From contig DAIERN010000067.1 in the NCBI GenBank assembly GCA_027346765.1, positions 1 to 7,283 on the forward strand: DNA of 7,283 bases, given 5' to 3'. Positions 1-6,174 of this stretch are shown here, in pieces. Below the pieces are notes generated by a model, which searched no databases, was not told where the DNA came from, and worked only from the letters and a program-made list of their open reading frames with translations. The translations under genes and the position numbers were made by a program. Numbering within the stretch: position 1 is the first letter of the stretch; each line of letters opens with the position of its first letter. The DNA comes from Chloroflexota bacterium. Its GTDB lineage: Bacteria > Chloroflexota > Limnocylindria > Limnocylindrales > CSP1-4.

Positions 1-138
1 CCGGGCCGTGGCGCCGCGCCCCTCGTGGGCCCGGAAGCCGTCGGCCTCCGGGATCTCGACGCCGCGATCGGTGGCCTCGCGCACGATGGCCGCCGCCAGC
101 GGGTGTTCGGAGAGCCGTTCCACCGCGGCGGCGAGCGC
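1..138 (-). other. P1B heavy-metal ATPase nucleotide-binding-domain segment fused to ispH
   Basis: About 45 residues at the 3' end of the ispH frame match the N domain of CopA/CadA-like ATPases. The pattern is ALAAAVERLSEHPLAAAIV, then a helix, then a GVEIPEADGFRAHEGRGATAR stretch that fits the P-E-x-x-x-F and G-x-G-x nucleotide-binding region. The HP of SEHPL is the conserved adenine-site motif of P1B pumps. The phosphorylation motif DKTGT, which should lie upstream in a whole ATPase, is absent; metal-binding and TM parts are also absent, and the later domains lie beyond base 1. The exact boundary is uncertain because ALAAAVE would suit both families. Confidence 0.8.
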
Positions 139-747
139 CATGGTGTCCTCCTGGCGCCTGATCGTGACCGGGCACACGGTGTTGACGATCTTGAGCTCAT
201 GGCAGCGGCTCACCAGGTACGCCGCGAGCTTCTCGAACTTCCACGGCGGCTGCGTGCTCTGGCTGATCAGCGCCATGCGCTTGGTGCGCGGGATGGCGGG
301 CCAGTCCTCTTCTTCATCGACCACGATGGCGTCCGGCGCGAAGCCCAACAGGCCGACGACCTCGGGATGGCGGGGCGTGCCCAACAGGACGATCGTGTAG
401 CCATCGTCGACCAGGCCCTTGAGCTCCTTCTGCTCCTGGATCACCCAGGTGCAGGTGCCGTCGATCACTTCCAGCCCGCGCTCCTGGGCACGACCCATGA
501 CCTCCGGCGTGACCCCGTGCGCGCGGATGACCACCGCCGCGCCGCGGTCGACGTCGTCGAGCGTGTCGACTGTCTTGATGCCCTGTGCCTGAAGCTGGGC
601 GATGACGCCCTCGTTGTGGACGACCTGGCCCAGCGTGCTGGTCTGCTTGCCCTGCGCCGCTGCGAGGCGGGCGTAATCGATCGCCTCGCGCACCCCGTAG
701 CAGAAGCCGGTCCGCCGAGCGATGCGGACCTCTTCGACGTTACCCAT
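1..747 (-). CDS. ispH: 4-hydroxy-3-methylbut-2-enyl diphosphate reductase (IspH), N-terminal two thirds, joined in frame to P-type ATPase sequence; open at left edge
   Basis: IspH is the [4Fe-4S] enzyme that reduces HMBPP to IPP and DMAPP in the last step of the MEP pathway. Residues 1 to about 203 are clearly IspH: TGFCYGVREAID with C16, VVHNEGVI with H44, IRAHGVT with H77, IDGTCTWV with C99, RHPEVVGLLG with H127 and E129, LISQSTQ, and NTVCPVTIRRQE with C192. The three cysteines are the cluster ligands. After RRQEDTMALAAAVE the expected IspH continuation (the VDVMIVVGG-like strand and the Ser-x-Asn and later Ser substrate contacts) is missing. Instead the frame reads RLSEHPLAAAIVREA, typical of a heavy-metal P-type ATPase, and stays open through base 1. 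ATG start at 747 matches the family start; no Shine-Dalgarno site. As written the protein should not be a working IspH. It may be an assembly join rather than a true gene. Confidence 0.88.
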   Translation of the reverse strand, partial: MGNVEEVRIARRTGFCYGVREAIDYARLAAAQGKQTSTLGQVVHNEGVIAQLQAQGIKTVDTLDDVDRGAAVVIRAHGVTPEVMGRAQERGLEVIDGTCTWVIQEQKELKGLVDDGYTIVLLGTPRHPEVVGLLGFAPDAIVVDEEEDWPAIPRTKRMALISQSTQPPWKFEKLAAYLVSRCHELKIVNTVCPVTIRRQEDTMALAAAVERLSEHPLAAAIVREATDRGVEIPEADGFRAHEGRGATAR

Positions 748-847
748 GACAGGTCAAGTATGGCATTGGCGGCCGGTTCGACGCCTGCGGGCTGCTGCTG
801 CGCGTCCTCCACCAGCTGCCGCATGGCGGCCGCTGTTGTCGTCCTTG
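748..847. other. Longest gene-free gap, before ispH
   Basis: This 100-base gap between the Septum_form-like gene and ispH is the largest in the window. It holds no clear inverted repeat, terminator or Shine-Dalgarno site. A minus-strand frame opening at 824 crosses it and runs into ispH in another frame, but its sequence turns into Ser/Arg-rich shadow and I do not call it a gene. Confidence 0.5.
757..765 (-). promoter_or_regulatory. Possible extended -10 element for ispH (leaderless transcript)
   Basis: TGC followed by CATACT (four of six matches to TATAAT) ends nine bases before the ispH ATG. No good -35 box is seen. The gene lacks a Shine-Dalgarno site and an in-frame TGA lies just upstream, so a transcript starting at or next to the ATG would fit. 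This is weak evidence from one short motif. Confidence 0.2.
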
Positions 848-1420
848 CTACGGCAGCGGCGAGGCGCCGATCCCCTTTACGGACGCATTGAGCTTCTTAT
901 GGTCGACCCGGATCACGTAACAGGTGAAGCCACGATCGTGATCGTCGGTCCAACCGGACAGGGTCGGCTCCAGCCAGGCCATGCTCAGCTGGGTGTCGGT
1001 ATCCCAATTTCGCCCTGTGTAGGACTCGAACGCCGGCTTGCAGGCCGGGACAACGTAGTCCTCAAAGCCGGACACGACGGGATACGGCTCATCTGGCCCG
1101 GCGGGATTGGTGACGAGGGCGAACACCTCGCCGTCATGGGGCGTGGTGCAGGGCTGGTGCTGGATCTCGTGGATCACGCCCGTTTCGGTTGGCCGGTCAA
1201 CGCAGTCGCCCACTTGGAGCGCGTCCACGCCGCTCTTCGATGAGTCGCGCGTCAGCGCCGCATAAGCGATGCCGCCGATCACGAAGGCGCCGACCACGAC
1301 GAGGATGGCGATGCCCAGTCGGTTGTTGCGTTTGCGGGGCGCTTCATAGCCCATCGAACCTGGTGGCGGTCCAGCGGGTGCAGGGCCTGCGCCGGGCATC
1401 GCGTTGGGATCCTGAGTCAT
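848..1420 (-). CDS. Septum_form-like single-pass membrane protein
   Basis: A 190-residue protein of the Septum_form/DUF4190-associated kind best known from Actinobacteria; the name comes from the family and a role in division is not proven. It has a Pro/Gly-rich cytoplasmic N-terminus (residues 1-25), a basic stretch RKRNNR, one TM helix (about 35-57) and an extracytoplasmic domain. That domain contains LQVGDCVDRP, HQPCTTPHDGEVFAL, FESYTGR and the WLEPTLSGW motif. Four cysteines outside the membrane (C73, C91, C127, C167) suggest two disulfides. Start is ATG, six bases after the plsC stop, with a GGGAG ribosome-binding site about ten bases upstream. Stop TAG is 100 bases before ispH. It is an insertion between plsC and ispH compared with the usual neighbour order. 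I am confident of the fold family and not of the function. Confidence 0.85.
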   Translation of the reverse strand: MTQDPNAMPGAGPAPAGPPPGSMGYEAPRKRNNRLGIAILVVVGAFVIGGIAYAALTRDSSKSGVDALQVGDCVDRPTETGVIHEIQHQPCTTPHDGEVFALVTNPAGPDEPYPVVSGFEDYVVPACKPAFESYTGRNWDTDTQLSMAWLEPTLSGWTDDHDRGFTCYVIRVDHKKLNASVKGIGASPLP

Positions 1421-1426
1421 GCCTTG

Positions 1427-2131
1427 TCATCTCCCTCGGGTGGCTGAGTCGGCAACTATACGGACGCGGAAGCGGCCGCGGTGGCGCTCGTCAACGAGCT
1501 CGGCGATCCGGCGCATCAGCTCATCCGATGCCTCGTTGATCGCCGCGCGGCGCGACAGGCTGGCGTCCAGCTGCAGGGTGAACGGCTTACCGACGTGCAG
1601 CCGGATGGGCGCGCGCAGGCGCGGCAGCGCTTTGCCGCGGCCCAGGAACCAGTCGCTGCCGCTGATGCCCACCGGCAGGATGGGCACGGCTTCGCGCGTG
1701 GCGAGCATCGCGACGCCCGGCTTGGGCTCGCCCATCACCCCGTCGAAGCTGCGCGTCCCCTCGGGAAAGATGCACAGCACATCGCCCCGGTCGAGCACCT
1801 GCTTGGCCGACCGATAGGCCTCGATGTCGCTCCCGCCACGGCGCACGGGCGTCACCCCTTGGCTGCGCAGAAACCAGCCGACCGGGCCCACGAACAGCGT
1901 TTCCTTGGCCAGGATGTGCAACCGCCGGCCAAGCAGCTTGGTCAGCCATCCGGCAACCAGCGGCGGATCGGCGGCGGAGATGTGGTTGGCGATGACGATG
2001 AGCGGACCTTCTCGAGGCAGCTCGCCGTCGATCTGCACCGTCACCCTGGCGCCGAGCTTCAGGGCAAAGCGGGCAAGCGCGGCAGCGGCCCTGGTCGAGA
2101 GTGGCGCGCCACGACGCTTGGGATCACTCAT
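1427..2131 (-). CDS. plsC: 1-acyl-sn-glycerol-3-phosphate acyltransferase family protein (PlsC-like)
   Basis: Membrane-associated acyltransferase that converts lysophosphatidic acid to phosphatidic acid in phospholipid synthesis. In this 234-residue protein, catalytic motif I is NHISAAD (H50 and D55, the HX4D pair), motif III is FPEGTRS (122-128), and motif IV is VPILPVGI (149-156). There is a segment PVRRGGSD (95-102) consistent with the phosphate-binding Arg motif. The N-terminal helix is only moderately hydrophobic. The frame extends 17 codons further upstream to a TTG, but that part lies inside cmk and has no conservation-like character. The ATG at 2131 has a strong AGGAG seven bases upstream and so is chosen. 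Overlaps the rluB-cmk stop by eight bases. The cmk-plsC-ispH order is a known bacterial arrangement; acyl-acceptor specificity is assumed from the family. Confidence 0.92.
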   Translation of the reverse strand: MSDPKRRGAPLSTRAAAALARFALKLGARVTVQIDGELPREGPLIVIANHISAADPPLVAGWLTKLLGRRLHILAKETLFVGPVGWFLRSQGVTPVRRGGSDIEAYRSAKQVLDRGDVLCIFPEGTRSFDGVMGEPKPGVAMLATREAVPILPVGISGSDWFLGRGKALPRLRAPIRLHVGKPFTLQLDASLSRRAAINEASDELMRRIAELVDERHRGRFRVRIVADSATRGR

Positions 2132-3614
2132 CGAGCGACTCCTGCCGTTCCGCCGCGTGAACCAGGGCGACCACCTGGGCAACGGTCTGCTCGAGCGTGT
2201 TGCCCGATGTGTCGATCACCGTCGCACCTTCAGGCACGCGCAATGGACTCGTGGCACGGGTGCTGTCGACCTCGTCGCGCCGTCGGAGATCGCCTTCGAT
2301 CTGGGCGAGCGCGGACGAGTCCTCTTCCTGGCCACGCTCCGCCGCCCGGCGGCGCGCGCGCTCCTGCACCGAAACATCGAGGTACAGCTTCAGGTCGGCG
2401 TTCGGTAGCACCACGGTGCCGATGTCGCGGCCGGCCATGATCAACCGGCCGTCCTGGACCAATCCACGCTGTACCGGCAGGAGCGCCGCCCGCACCTCGG
2501 CATGTTGCGACACTCGGCTGACCTCGCGGTCCACGGCGGCGGTATGCAGCTCGGTCGTGACCTCGCGACCATCTGCGCGGAGCCGGACGTAGCGGTGCTG
2601 AGCGTCCGGTTCGAGCCTCATGTGCGGCACCAGCGCGACCAGCTGCCGGGCATCGTCCATGTCCGCCTTGCTTTCCATGGCGAGCCACGTCAGACCGCGG
2701 TACAGCACGCCGGTGTCGCAGAAGCGGTAGCCCAGCTGCTGTGCAGCGCGGACCCCAACGGTGCTCTTGCCGCTGCCGCCGGGCCCATCCACGCTGACCA
2801 CCAGGCCGCGCGGCCGGGGGCTCGCCGCGTCCTCGAAGGCGCCCACGAGGCGCTCCAGCTGGCCGCGCTCCGCGGCACTCACCGGGCGCGCGTCGCCCAG
2901 CTTCAGGTCGCCTATGCGCAGCGTGCCGATGCGTACCCGCGCCAACCGCCGGACGGGCGCGCCGACCGCCGAGAACATGCGCCGCACCTGGCGTTTCATG
3001 CCCTGGCCCAGGGTGACCTGGTACCAGGTGAGGGCGCGCGCGTCACTGCCGAGCAGGCGCTCGAGCTGGCGCGTTTCCGCGCTCGTCGCGGGGCGCAGCG
3101 CGAGGAGCCGCGCCACACCTTCCTCGAGCTGGATGCCGCGTGACAGCTGATCGTGCTGCTGAGCGGTCAGGGGCTGGTCCAGCCCGCAGGCGTATTCACG
3201 CTCGACCCCGTGGCGGGGATGGAGCATGCGCTGCGCCCAGGCGCCGTCGTTGGTGAGCAGCAGGAGACCTTCCGATTCGCGGTCCAGGCGGCCAACGGGG
3301 TACAGCCGCGCGGCGTCTTTCCGGAGCGCGTCCGGAATGAGGTCGATCACCGTCCGCACGGCGTGGCGATCGCTGACCGTGCTGGTGACGCCGGCAGGCT
3401 TGGCGAGCAGCAGGTAGACGCGCGGCTGCAGCGCCGCAGATATCGCCCGGCCATCGACGCTGATCGCGTCCGTCTGGGGATCGACGAGCTGGCCGACCGT
3501 TGCCGTGGCGCCGTTCACCGCGACCCGGCCGCTGATCACCAGTTGTTCGGACGCGCGCCGCGAAGCCACGCCGGCGTCGGCCAGCGCCTTGTGGATGCGC
3601 ACGCGCTCACTCAT
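2124..3614 (-). CDS. Fusion protein: RsuA/RluB-type rRNA pseudouridine synthase + cytidylate kinase
   Basis: A single 496-residue frame contains two complete enzymes. Residues about 3-50 form an S4 RNA-binding domain (HKALADAGVASRRASE). Residues about 65-245 form an RsuA/RluB-family pseudouridine synthase with catalytic Asp111 in PVGRLDRESEGLLLLTND and the KRQVRRMFSAVG motif (207-218); this part would modify rRNA, by family resemblance 23S (RluB-like). After a short linker (about 255-270) residues 271-490 form CMP kinase, which converts (d)CMP and ATP to (d)CDP. It has a P-loop GPGGSGKST (277-285), CDTGVLYRGLTW (299-310), GRDIGTVVLPNADLKLYLD (395-413) and the Arg-rich lid (420-452) with DLRRRDEVD. 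Both halves look intact with no internal stop or shift. Start ATG overlaps the scpB stop by eight bases; the stop overlaps plsC by eight bases. In many genomes rluB and cmk are separate neighbours downstream of scpB, so this looks like fusion of adjacent genes. Confidence 0.94.
   Translation of the reverse strand: MSERVRIHKALADAGVASRRASEQLVISGRVAVNGATATVGQLVDPQTDAISVDGRAISAALQPRVYLLLAKPAGVTSTVSDRHAVRTVIDLIPDALRKDAARLYPVGRLDRESEGLLLLTNDGAWAQRMLHPRHGVEREYACGLDQPLTAQQHDQLSRGIQLEEGVARLLALRPATSAETRQLERLLGSDARALTWYQVTLGQGMKRQVRRMFSAVGAPVRRLARVRIGTLRIGDLKLGDARPVSAAERGQLERLVGAFEDAASPRPRGLVVSVDGPGGSGKSTVGVRAAQQLGYRFCDTGVLYRGLTWLAMESKADMDDARQLVALVPHMRLEPDAQHRYVRLRADGREVTTELHTAAVDREVSRVSQHAEVRAALLPVQRGLVQDGRLIMAGRDIGTVVLPNADLKLYLDVSVQERARRRAAERGQEEDSSALAQIEGDLRRRDEVDSTRATSPLRVPEGATVIDTSGNTLEQTVAQVVALVHAAERQESLDE
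2139..2143 (-). promoter_or_regulatory. Ribosome-binding site of plsC
   Basis: AGGAG on the minus strand within the last codons of rluB-cmk, seven bases before the ATG at 2131. It supports this start over the upstream TTG at 2182, and allows plsC to be translated both independently and by coupling. Confidence 0.65.
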
Positions 3615-4197
3615 CGAGCCGCAGCGCGGCCTCCGGTTCGAGCGACGGCAGCTGGTCGAGCGACGTCAGCCCGAATCGCTCCAGGAACTCGAAACCGGTC
3701 CCGTAGAGGAACGGCCGACCGACCGAATCAGCCCTGCCCTGCTCCACCACCAGCCGGCGGTGCATCAGGCTGCGCAGCACGTAGTCGGAATCGACACCGC
3801 GGATGCGCTCGATCACCGCACGCGTCACCGGCTGGCGATAGGCGACGATCGCGAGCGTCTCCAGGGCAGCCGGCGACAGCCGGCCGCCGTCGGCGCCCAC
3901 GTAGCGCGCGATCAGCCGCCCGGCGTCGGGCGACGTCACGAGCTGGACGTGCTCACCGGCAGACAGGAGGCGCAGGCCGCGGTCGCGCAGCACGACCTCG
4001 AGATCGCCCAGGAGCGAGTCGACCTCTTCGCGCTGGATGCCCGCCAGAGCGGCGATCTCGCGCCGCGCGAGCGGCCGCTCGGCAACGAAGAGCAGCGCCT
4101 CGAGCTGGGCCACGCTAAGCTCGCCGGGCGGTGGCTCGGGCGGGTTCTCGGGCGGTTCATCGGCTTCAATCGGGATCGCTATCAGCTCATCAGCCAT
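3607..4197 (-). CDS. scpB: Segregation and condensation protein B
   Basis: Dimeric winged-helix partner of ScpA in condensin. The protein has 196 residues from the ATG chosen here. After an acidic, Pro-rich N-terminal tail (about residues 8-26) come two winged helices. The first starts at LSVAQLEALLFVAERPL and the second holds LSPAALETLAIVAYRQPVTR, the ScpB hallmark. RPFLYGTGFEFLERFGL near the C-terminus is also typical. The frame could open at a TTG six bases upstream, but a GAGG ribosome-binding site lies seven bases before the ATG and only one base before the TTG, so the ATG is preferred. The start overlaps the scpA stop by eight bases and the stop overlaps the rluB-cmk start by eight bases. 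Length and motifs are normal. Confidence 0.95.
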   Translation of the reverse strand: MADELIAIPIEADEPPENPPEPPPGELSVAQLEALLFVAERPLARREIAALAGIQREEVDSLLGDLEVVLRDRGLRLLSAGEHVQLVTSPDAGRLIARYVGADGGRLSPAALETLAIVAYRQPVTRAVIERIRGVDSDYVLRSLMHRRLVVEQGRADSVGRPFLYGTGFEFLERFGLTSLDQLPSLEPEAALRLDE

Positions 4198-5002
4198 TGG
4201 CAAGCCTCGTCTTTGGAGTCAGCGGCTTGACGGTGATCGGCCCCCACGGCTCCTCTTGGTCGATGCTCACCTCGCGCCCCTTGGCCAGCTCCAGCACCGC
4301 GAGGAACGTGACCGCGATCACGACGCGATCTGTTACGTCGCGCAGCAGCTCCTGCAGCACCAGCACCGGCGCGCGACGGAGCGCCGCGCGAATGACCGCG
4401 GCGCGCTCCTCGAGGGTGACCGTGCGCGCCATGACCTCGGGCGCGGTGGGAGCGGGCGGAACGAGACGCACACTGGCCATCAGCGCGTCGGCCAGCGTCT
4501 GCGGGTCGAGCACGGGGCCCGGATCAGGCCGCGCCCCTTCGCGGCCGGCGGCAAGGGCCGCGGCCGCTTCGCGGTGGTACAGCCACGCCCCCGCGGCGCG
4601 GCGGTCACCCAGGACGCGGCCGGCATCGCGGAACATGCGGTACTCGATGAGACGGCGGCGCAGCTCCTCCTCTGGGTCGGCCTCCGCCTCGCCGCCGGCC
4701 AGCGCCAGCTGCGGGGCCCGCGGCAGCAGCGCGCGCGACTTGATGAGGATCAGCTGCGAGCAGACCGTCACGAATGAGCTGATCAGCCCCAGCCGGCCGA
4801 CCTCGATCCGGGCAAGCGCGTCCAGATAGGCCCCGGCCAGATCGCCCAGGCGCACCGTGAGGACGTCGAGCTGGCGTTGTTCGATCAGCGCCAGCAGCAG
4901 CGCCAGCGGGCCATCGAAGAAGTCGGTCCGGACGTGTGTCGATTCCTCGGGCCGGCGGCCGGTGGCGAAGCTGATCTCGACCGGCGTGGAGGGCGCGGTC
5001 AC
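4190..5002 (-). CDS. scpA: Segregation and condensation protein A
   Basis: Kleisin subunit of the SMC-ScpAB condensin, which bridges the SMC heads and helps segregate replicated chromosomes. This 270-residue protein has the N-terminal SMC-neck-binding helix region with FFDGPLALLLALIEQRQLDV (28-47), and the central QLILIKSRALLP segment (83-94), which is diagnostic for ScpA. The C-terminal winged helix carries VTFLAVLELAKGREVSIDQ (231-249), which would contact the SMC ATPase head. A poorly conserved Ala/Arg-rich middle (about 97-165) is usual for the family. The start is GTG, four bases after the HD stop, with no strong ribosome-binding site; the extra 22 residues before the conserved start are unconserved in look, so a later start is possible but none is better placed. 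The end overlaps scpB by eight bases (ATGGCTGA). Confidence 0.94.
   Translation of the reverse strand: MTAPSTPVEISFATGRRPEESTHVRTDFFDGPLALLLALIEQRQLDVLTVRLGDLAGAYLDALARIEVGRLGLISSFVTVCSQLILIKSRALLPRAPQLALAGGEAEADPEEELRRRLIEYRMFRDAGRVLGDRRAAGAWLYHREAAAALAAGREGARPDPGPVLDPQTLADALMASVRLVPPAPTAPEVMARTVTLEERAAVIRAALRRAPVLVLQELLRDVTDRVVIAVTFLAVLELAKGREVSIDQEEPWGPITVKPLTPKTRLANG
4205..4208 (-). promoter_or_regulatory. Ribosome-binding site of scpB
   Basis: GAGG on the minus strand, inside the 3' end of scpA, seven bases before the ATG at 4197. It decides the start codon, because the alternative TTG at 4203 would have a one-base spacer. Confidence 0.6.
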
Positions 5003-5006
5003 AGCG

Positions 5007-5501
5007 TCAGTTGGCCTGGTCGGCCAGCAGGAGCGCTCGGCCCAGCACCGGGTCGGTCGGCTCTGCCTGGTTGCGGATCAGGTCGACCGCCGCAGCGCTG
5101 CAGCCCGCGGCCGCGGCCAGCTGGGCCGAGCGCGCGGCGTGGTCGCGCAACGTCGCGAACGCAGAGCGGAATGTGGGCAGCCTTGACAGGCCGCTCCCCA
5201 CCCGCGCGCCGTAGCGCTCGCCCAGCGACCAGCCCACGCGATGCCATACGTGCAGCGCGCGGCCCTTGCCGCAGTCGTGCAGCAGCCCGGCGAGCAGCAG
5301 ATCGGGCTGGGCGTGGCCGTCTGCGCGCAGCGCGGCGGCGACATCCAGGCCGTGGCGTTGGTCGGCGGGATGCATCGCGTCGAACAGCGCCAGCTGCGCC
5401 GGCGTCAGCCAGGTCGTGAGGTCGTGCCGCTCTGCGGCGGACACCCGACCGGTGAAGTAGCGAGCGAAGCGCCGGACCTTGCCCGCCCACCACGACGTCA
5501 T
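5007..5501 (-). CDS. Small HD-domain (HDIG-type) phosphohydrolase-like protein
   Basis: A 164-residue soluble protein with the metal-binding pattern of the HD superfamily: H50, the doublet H75-D76 in GLLHDCGK, H121 in a helix that follows a Leu-Arg-Asp, and D161 near the C-terminus (LLLADQAN). HD proteins hydrolyse phosphoesters such as nucleotides or cyclic nucleotides; the substrate of this one cannot be told from sequence. The N-terminus is rich in aromatic and basic residues (MTSWWAGKVRRFARYF), which could associate with membrane. The ATG start overlaps the M50 stop codon as ATGA, and the stop lies four bases before the scpA start, so the gene is inside the same transcription unit. I see no other domain. 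Confidence is high for the gene and fold and low for function. Confidence 0.87.
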   Translation of the reverse strand: MTSWWAGKVRRFARYFTGRVSAAERHDLTTWLTPAQLALFDAMHPADQRHGLDVAAALRADGHAQPDLLLAGLLHDCGKGRALHVWHRVGWSLGERYGARVGSGLSRLPTFRSAFATLRDHAARSAQLAAAAGCSAAAVDLIRNQAEPTDPVLGRALLLADQAN

Positions 5502-6172
5502 ATCGCGAACAGATGGGCGTTGCCGGTGAGGAGGTTGATCGCCGCAGCGCCGATAGGTGAGATGAACCGCGCGCCAACGAGGATGATCACGATCAGCAGG
5601 ACGAAGCCGTACTGCTCGAATTGACGGAGCGTGTAGGCGGTGCGCGCGTTGACGAGGCCCAGCAGCACCTTCCAGCCGTCGAGCGGCGGGATGGGCAGCA
5701 GGTTGAAGATCGCCAGGTAGACGTTGATCAGCACCAGGAGGAAGCCCACGTCATAGGCAATTGCGGCGACGGTGTTCGACGAGACCGCGTCCGCCAACGA
5801 TGGCGTGGCCCAGATCAGCCGAATCGGGATGGCGAAGATGGCCGCGAGCACCAAGTTGCTGAGCGGCCCCGACAGCGCCACGAGCGACCCGCCGCGGCGA
5901 CCATAGCGCAGGTTGTACTCGTTGACCGGCGTCGGCTTGGCCCAGCCGATGCCCACGCCGGCGAGGCTGCTGATGATCAGCATCAACCCGCCGAACGGGT
6001 CGAAGTGGGCCCGCGGATCGAGCGTGAGGCGGCCCTGGTAACGAGCGGTCGAGTCACCCAGCCGGAACGCCATCCAGGCGTGGCTGAACTCGTGCACGGG
6101 GAACGAGATGAGGATGACGAGGGCGGCCGCCGTTAGGGCGAGGACGATGAAGGTCGGGTCTGTGATGAACAC
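5498..6172 (-). CDS. Site-2 protease family (M50) membrane zinc metalloprotease
   Basis: Putative intramembrane zinc protease of the compact S2P subgroup that lacks a PDZ domain (similar to B. subtilis YwhC). In this 224-residue protein the zinc-binding HEFSH lies in the first hydrophobic segment (H27, E28, H31). The second metal/active-site motif is NLLPIPPLDG (157-166, with D165), and there are about five to six hydrophobic segments. The loop with LTLDPRAHFDPFGG (about 49-62) is typical of this subgroup. The start codon is GTG, two bases after the TAA of the PH/SHOCT gene, with no strong ribosome-binding site, so translation probably depends on coupling. Its end overlaps the HD gene by four bases (ATGA). 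Members of this family often sit next to scpAB and xer genes in Gram-positive and Chloroflexota genomes, but the substrate is not known; no anti-sigma-factor partner is visible here. Confidence 0.93.
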   Translation of the reverse strand: MFITDPTFIVLALTAAALVILISFPVHEFSHAWMAFRLGDSTARYQGRLTLDPRAHFDPFGGLMLIISSLAGVGIGWAKPTPVNEYNLRYGRRGGSLVALSGPLSNLVLAAIFAIPIRLIWATPSLADAVSSNTVAAIAYDVGFLLVLINVYLAIFNLLPIPPLDGWKVLLGLVNARTAYTLRQFEQYGFVLLIVIILVGARFISPIGAAAINLLTGNAHLFAI

Positions 6173-6174
6173 CG

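Noticed and set aside
465..824. Minus-strand frame of 119 codons beginning in the gap before ispH
   Set aside because: Most of it overlaps ispH in another frame and is Ser/Arg-rich; only the first 26 codons lie in the gap and they carry no motif.
25..891. Long plus-strand open frame of 288 codons opposite ispH and the Septum_form-like gene
   Set aside because: It is antisense to conserved coding sequence; its His/Asp/Arg/Ala-rich translation is the usual mirror of a G+C-rich gene and shows no motif.
1428..1430. ATG overlapping the plsC stop codon as ATGA, as a start for the next gene
   Set aside because: It is in a different frame from the Septum_form-like gene, which starts at the ATG at 1420.
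2132..2182. Extended plsC beginning at a TTG 17 codons upstream
   Set aside because: The extra part lies inside cmk, and the ATG at 2131 has a strong AGGAG at ideal spacing.
1481..2440. Plus-strand open frame of 319 codons
   Set aside because: Shadow of plsC and cmk on the other strand; spans two real genes and turns Pro/Arg-rich with no recognisable domain.
3153..4118. Plus-strand open frame of 321 codons
   Set aside because: Antisense to rluB and scpB, with an Arg/Ala-rich low-complexity second half.
4198..4203. TTG start for scpB two codons upstream
   Set aside because: The GAGG ribosome-binding site would be one base away; the ATG at 4197 has a normal seven-base spacer.
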